The notes under the pieces: generated by a model
What the model saw: the letters and a program-made list of their open reading frames with translations, nothing else
The model's database searches: none
Told to the model about the DNA's origin: nothing
Made by a program: the position numbers and the translations under genes
Assembly (NCBI GenBank): GCA_030145205.1
Contig: JAQYVZ010000002.1
Location: 1-64,000, forward strand
DNA from: Desulfuromonadales bacterium
Lineage (GTDB): Bacteria > Desulfobacterota > Desulfuromonadia > Desulfuromonadales > BM103
Direction of reading: 5' to 3'
Length of the DNA stretch: 64,000 nt
Part shown: piece by piece, positions 60,373-64,000 of the stretch
How positions within the stretch are numbered: position 1 is the stretch's first letter
Layout of the letters: each line of letters starts with the position of its first letter

Positions 60373-61761
60373 ATGCAAAATTTTGTTGAGACTTATCGGG
60401 AAGACCTGCGGAAGGAGGATGCCAGCAAACGCATCCAGCATTTCAAGGAAATCTATAAAATCTACACCGAACGCAAAGTGGCCCGCCAGGCGGAACGCTG
60501 CGTCCAGTGCGGTGACCCTTTCTGCACAACCATTGGTTGCCCGCTGAACAACGCGATCCCTCAGTGGCTCGAAGCCGTTGCGGAGCAGAATCTCGAAAAG
60601 GCCTTCCGCCTCTCGAATGAGACCTCCCCCTTCCCCGAGATTCTGGGCCGGGTTTGCCCCCACAACCTGCTGTGCGAGGGGGCTTGCACTCTGGAGGACG
60701 GCTACGGTGCAATCACCATCGGTCCAATTGAAGCCTCAATCACCGACCTCGCCTTCGAGGCTGGCATCACACTGGATTTCCCGACAAACAAGCATGAGAA
60801 GCGCGTCGCTGTGATCGGTTCTGGCCCCGCCGGCATGAGCTGCGCCCATTTCCTGCTAAGAGCAGGCATCCAGGTCGACATGTTTGAACGTGCTGACCAA
60901 CCAGGTGGTCTGCTCACCTACGGGATTCCAGGTTTCAAGCTGGAGAAGCACACCGTTGCGCGGCGTTTCACCCTGCTTGAACAGACGGGGATGAAACTCC
61001 ATCTGAACACTGAAATCGGCCATGGTAATGATCTGAACAAGCTGATTGATCAGTATGATGCCGTATTTCTTGGCCTTGGAGCTACTGACGGCAAGCTTCC
61101 GGAATTACCCAACCAGGAGCTGTCTCAGGTCTTTCTCGCAATGGAATTCCTGACCAACATCCAGCGGCGCCTTTCGGACAGAGCCTGGATGGAGCGCTTC
61201 GGCGTTCTCGGTAAGCGCGTGGTTGTGATCGGCGGCGGTGATACCGCAATGGACTGCGTTCGGACCGCCGTACGCGAAGGTGCTGAATCGGTGACTTGTC
61301 TTTATCGCAGGGACGACGCTAGCATGCCAGGCAGTCGCAAAGAGTATTTGAACGCTGCCGAAGAGGGGGTCACTTTCATGTTCACAACTTCCCCCCAGCG
61401 ATTTGTCGTCAATGACGCCGGAGATCTGGCTGGAGTTGATATGATTTCAACCCGTCTCACCGAACCGGACGAAAATAAACGTCGAAGCATTGAAGCCGTT
61501 CCGGGCAGCGAACATTGTGTTCCTGCGGACATTGTCATTATGGCGCTAGGTTTTGATGTTGAGGGTTTGGGTTGGTTAACAGAGTCAGAAATCCAACTGG
61601 GCCAATGGGGTGAGGTTACCATCACACCGGACAGCGGCAGAACCTCCCACCCCAAGGTCTTTGCCGGCGGCGACTGCCACCGAGGCGCAGATCTGGTTGT
61701 AACAGCTGCAGCCGATGGTCGCCGTGCAGCCTTCAGCATCATGAATGAACTTCTAGAGTAA
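60373..61761 (+). CDS. gltD: Glutamate synthase small subunit
   Basis: GltD passes electrons from NADPH through FAD and two 4Fe-4S clusters to GltB. N-terminal cysteines RCVQCGDPFCTTIGCPLNN and RVCPHNLLCEGACTLED supply the clusters; GSGPAGMSCAHFLLRAG binds FAD and GGGDTAMDCVRTA binds NADPH; ALGFDVEG and GGDCHRGADLVV follow. The ATG at 60373 (MQNFVETYRED) has GGAAAG and is preferred over a TTG-initiated frame overlapping gltB's stop. The chain is 462 residues, 56 bases after gltB. Confidence 0.96.
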   Translation: MQNFVETYREDLRKEDASKRIQHFKEIYKIYTERKVARQAERCVQCGDPFCTTIGCPLNNAIPQWLEAVAEQNLEKAFRLSNETSPFPEILGRVCPHNLLCEGACTLEDGYGAITIGPIEASITDLAFEAGITLDFPTNKHEKRVAVIGSGPAGMSCAHFLLRAGIQVDMFERADQPGGLLTYGIPGFKLEKHTVARRFTLLEQTGMKLHLNTEIGHGNDLNKLIDQYDAVFLGLGATDGKLPELPNQELSQVFLAMEFLTNIQRRLSDRAWMERFGVLGKRVVVIGGGDTAMDCVRTAVREGAESVTCLYRRDDASMPGSRKEYLNAAEEGVTFMFTTSPQRFVVNDAGDLAGVDMISTRLTEPDENKRRSIEAVPGSEHCVPADIVIMALGFDVEGLGWLTESEIQLGQWGEVTITPDSGRTSHPKVFAGGDCHRGADLVVTAAADGRRAAFSIMNELLE

Positions 61762-61847
61762 CAAAAGGTCAGAAATACCAAACAAAAAAGCCGCAAAATC
61801 AAGGGTTTTTCCTCAAAAAACGGCGTGACGCTGTCTCAAAAACTACA

Positions 61848-61876
61848 CGGGATATTTTTCAGGAAAAAATATCCCG
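61848..61876. repeat. Inverted repeat after gltD
   Basis: Twelve-base perfect arms CGGGATATTTTT / AAAAATATCCCG with a five-base loop. No T-tract follows in either direction beyond the stem itself. It may end gltD transcription or be a regulatory palindrome. Confidence 0.6.
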
Positions 61877-61960
61877 CTGCACTCCCGATTATTCTGCAGT
61901 CATTTCCCAACGATACAATCATTTCCCTTTTAAAAACAGTATGTTACAAAAACTGAGCTC

Positions 61961-61990
61961 TTGACAGGCCTCAAGATCTGCTCATACCAT
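61961..61990 (+). promoter_or_regulatory. Promoter of the 67-residue protein gene
   Basis: TTGACA (61961-61966), 18-base spacer, TACCAT (61985-61990), about 60 bases upstream of the ATG at 62057. Confidence 0.55.
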
Positions 61991-62056
61991 ATTGCTAAAC
62001 AATAACCCTAAGTCGCACAACCTAACGTTCAACACCACGAACACTGGAGTCCCCCC

Positions 62057-62260
62057 ATGATCTCAGTCCATGCCACAGTTGCTGACGTGGCCAACAACAT
62101 GAAAAGCTGGGTTCGACATTACGCATTTCATGAAATGAAACAGATTGCGTCCGGTTGGGGTCTGAATAACACCTACCCTGCACCTGACGCTGACCGTCCC
62201 TCAGCCATTCAGATTCACGTCTCAACTCGTAGCCGCCGCACCTTGCTCAAATTCCATTAA
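62057..62260 (+). CDS. Uncharacterised 67-residue protein
   Basis: No family recognised. The protein begins MISVHATVADVANNMKSWV and contains a YAFHEMKQIASGWGL stretch, then a polar and basic end (STRSRRTLLKFH). GGAG lies eight bases ahead of the ATG and a promoter with a perfect -35 box lies upstream, so expression is plausible. The opposite strand has no better candidate here. It converges on the receiver gene 23 bases further on. Confidence 0.5.
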   Translation: MISVHATVADVANNMKSWVRHYAFHEMKQIASGWGLNNTYPAPDADRPSAIQIHVSTRSRRTLLKFH

Positions 62261-62283
62261 GCCACCGAAGATTAAGCCATCCC

Positions 62284-62694
62284 TCAGTGAGAAGAAGGTC
62301 CTTTTTGAGCTGAGGACTGCGACAAAACGTCAACCTCAGCGGCGGGGATGCGTGCCCGGCTGAGCAACCGAGCCAGGCACTGCAGCAGGGCACGATCCGA
62401 CGTTGATTTATGCAGAACCTGATCGAAAATCCCTTCAATCAAGTTGTGTTTATCTGTAAAAGCCACAATCGGCAGGTCTGAACGAACCAGTCCGATATAG
62501 TTCGCCAGATCGTAGCCATCGAAATCAGGTAACGCAACCTCTGTCACGACTAAATCAATCGACGCACCATACAACTGGCCCATGGCCGAATGCCCGCCAG
62601 TCGCTGTCAATACGGCAAAGCCATGCTGCTCGAGAAGCCTTCTGGATTGCGCAAGTTTTTCCGCATCGACATCAACAACAAGGATTCTGTACAT
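62284..62694 (-). CDS. Single-domain receiver protein with Glu in place of the phospho-Asp
   Basis: A CheY-like receiver of about 120 residues plus a 17-residue Ser/Gln tail. Asp8 and Asp10 are in the acidic cleft and Lys96 is kept (LHKSTSD). At the phospho-acceptor position the chain has Glu52 (VVTEVALPDFDGYDL), so it cannot be phosphorylated in the usual way and may mimic the active state; this is inference. AAGGA is at correct spacing. The upstream partner gene ends 38 bases before it. Confidence 0.85.
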   Translation of the reverse strand: MYRILVVDVDAEKLAQSRRLLEQHGFAVLTATGGHSAMGQLYGASIDLVVTEVALPDFDGYDLANYIGLVRSDLPIVAFTDKHNLIEGIFDQVLHKSTSDRALLQCLARLLSRARIPAAEVDVLSQSSAQKGPSSH

Positions 62695-62732
62695 CGAACC
62701 GATCCTTTCTCACGCTCCCAGCCGGAACGAAG

Positions 62733-63032
62733 TCATCGCTGCAATGTCGAATCAACCGGGACATGTCGCATCATTTCGAGGATATAGCCGAACATCCAGC
62801 CATCTTCGGCGCCGAAGATGTCGCGTCCGAGCTCATCTAAAACAATCTGTTCCTTCAACAGGGAGCTTTCAAGCTGCCTGAACAACCGAAGCAATTTCTG
62901 TCTGGCGGAGGGCAGCTGTTCCAGAGACAGGCCCCCCAGATATTCTTCAATTTCATGCAAGCAGCAGAGAGTCCCACTGCACCTGTCTGCATCGAAAACC
63001 GGCAGCCGAGAAACGCGCGTCACCTCACACAC
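62733..63032 (-). CDS. Uncharacterised 99-residue protein upstream of the receiver gene
   Basis: No family recognised. The sequence includes LPVFDADRCSGTLCCLHEIEEYLGGLSLEQ and helices with EQIVLDELGRDIFGAEDGWM; the cysteines at about residues 18 and 23 to 24 are notable. A GTG start at 63032 follows AGGA by seven bases; an ATG at 63056 has no site. It lies 38 bases upstream of the receiver gene on the same strand, so the two are probably one unit. Confidence 0.6.
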   Translation of the reverse strand: MCEVTRVSRLPVFDADRCSGTLCCLHEIEEYLGGLSLEQLPSARQKLLRLFRQLESSLLKEQIVLDELGRDIFGAEDGWMFGYILEMMRHVPVDSTLQR

Positions 63033-63197
63033 TGGAGAGTCCTTTCCTTTGAGCATATTGGATACAATAATCTGTAAACATGCATGAAATGTGGAAGAAA
63101 TAAGGAAATCAAACCGATGAAGAGGATTCTACTGGTCTTCAATAAAAAACTTATGTTAGGAACGTAAACAGGTCGTTTCCACAGGGAAAACTCATTT

Positions 63198-64000
63198 ATG
63201 CGCGTCAGCCTCAAATATAAATTCACACTGGCCCTGCTTGGCGGCATCAGCACTGTCGTCCTCTGTATGCACCTGTTCGGCCAATGGAGTTTTGATCGCG
63301 GGTTTCTGCGTTATGTCAACACGGTTGAAAGGTCACGTTTCGAGCTGCTAGCCAACACGCTTGAGAATGTCTACGAAGACCAGCAAAATTGGGACTTCCT
63401 TCGTGACAACCCGGTTGTCTGGCTGAAGATTCTGGCTTCAACCCTGCCAGGCAAGCAGACAAATCCGGAGTTTATCGAACGCCTCAGCAGGAGCTTCAAG
63501 GATGGCAAGTTTCCACCTCAGCATGGCCTATCGCCAGAAGCGGAACGCTTCTTTGAAACACGGGTACTGCTCTTTGATGCCGACCGCAAACTCCTGTTCG
63601 GCCTCCGAAAATTCGAAGAAAATGCCCAGATCGACCCCATCGAAGTGAATGATCAAACGGTTGGCTATCTCGGCCTCGCTCCCCAGATTCATCTCTCGGA
63701 TATTCATCAACTGGAATTCGTCAAGCGTCAGAAACTCGCCTTCTTCCTTATTGCCGTCGGCATGCTGATGGCTGCAGCCTTCATAGCCATCCCACTGGCA
63801 GACCGCCTGATCAGACCTGTACGCCAGCTGACAGAAGCAACCCGGGAACTGGCTGCCGGGCGTTACGACATCCGGACACAGCGGAAGTCACAAGACGAAC
63901 TCGGTCAGCTGTCACGCGACTTCAATATCCTGGCAGCAACCCTGGAGCAGAACGAAAAAGCCCGGCGGCAATGGACTGCCGACATCTCTCACGAACTGCG
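63198..64000 (+). CDS. Sensor histidine kinase, N-terminal part (cut by window edge)
   Basis: About 267 codons are visible. A first membrane helix lies at residues 8 to 26, then a periplasmic sensor region of about 150 residues, a second helix near 179 to 200 (AFFLIAVGMLMAAAFIAIPLA), a HAMP domain (LIRPVRQLTEATRELAAGRYDI) and the start of the H-box DISHEL (His265), where the window ends. The arrangement resembles BaeS-type kinases. The ATG at 63198 has AGGG about 11 bases upstream. The response regulator is probably downstream, outside the window. Confidence 0.93.
   Translation, partial: MRVSLKYKFTLALLGGISTVVLCMHLFGQWSFDRGFLRYVNTVERSRFELLANTLENVYEDQQNWDFLRDNPVVWLKILASTLPGKQTNPEFIERLSRSFKDGKFPPQHGLSPEAERFFETRVLLFDADRKLLFGLRKFEENAQIDPIEVNDQTVGYLGLAPQIHLSDIHQLEFVKRQKLAFFLIAVGMLMAAAFIAIPLADRLIRPVRQLTEATRELAAGRYDIRTQRKSQDELGQLSRDFNILAATLEQNEKARRQWTADISHEL

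Overview
The window reads as ordinary chromosome from a Gram-negative anaerobe or microaerophile, most likely a member of the Desulfuromonadia (the Geobacter, Desulfuromonas and Pelobacter group). The reasons are the gene mix rather than any single marker: degenerate receiver-PilZ proteins, an Mla-type phospholipid transport operon, an orphan AmmeMemoRadiSam B protein, a DUF4212 plus solute:sodium symporter pair, a type I-beta DAHP synthase, HD-GYP and GGDEF signalling proteins, and a queD/queE/yacG cluster. Strong Shine-Dalgarno sites are the rule. No rRNA, prophage, insertion sequence or CRISPR array was found. The species assignment is inference.

Layout. 1-5086 is a complete pyrimidine operon on the minus strand (pyrR-pyrB-pyrC-carA-carB, carB cut by the window edge), driven by a near-consensus promoter and a leader holding a PyrR-binding element followed by an intrinsic terminator. 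5137-7666 is lepA-lepB. 7816-13000 holds a fatty acyl-CoA ligase, a receiver-PilZ protein, a metallo-beta-lactamase-fold protein, yhbY and dgt. 13096-16002 holds rsmD-coaD, a DUF1858 protein, yacG-queD-queE and a small lipoprotein. 16189-19570 has an orphan 117-residue protein, tRNA-Gly, cca and a class I/II aminotransferase. 19608-26173 is the most unusual stretch: an orphan periplasmic binding protein and an operon TPR protein, 46-residue membrane protein, W-P-repeat secreted protein, MlaE, MlaF, and an MCE protein with five 34-residue repeats. 26223-28415 has an AhpD-like protein and a GGDEF protein.

28527-32228 contains three tRNAs (Glu, Gln, Cys), gltX, a MEMO family protein and a TauE/SafE transporter. 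32251-38579 contains a thiamine-binding-type protein, a PIG3-type quinone oxidoreductase, an OmpR-family two-component pair divergent from a cysteine-containing nitronate monooxygenase with a Pho-box-like repeat between them, a double-ACT protein and MltA. 38679-47397 has priA, a Tat-exported phosphoesterase, DAHP synthase, cytochrome c-trmB-truD and the symporter pair. 47457-51324 holds a TIM-barrel protein, a universal stress protein, an IclR regulator, an esterase and coaE. 51557-55105 has two proteins with a shared N-terminal domain (one HEAT-repeat, one HD-GYP) and a convergent HEAT protein; ssb follows. 55895-61761 is gltB-gltD. 62057-64000 has three small signalling or unknown genes and a histidine kinase cut by the right edge.

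Several genes are shorter than typical gene-calling cut-offs and were read by hand: yacG (58 residues), the 46-residue membrane protein of the Mla-type operon, and small orphan proteins. No intergenic stretch exceeds about 300 bases once these are placed. The best candidates for something undescribed are the Mla-type operon with its two repeat proteins, and the HEAT/HD-GYP pair with a common N-terminal domain.
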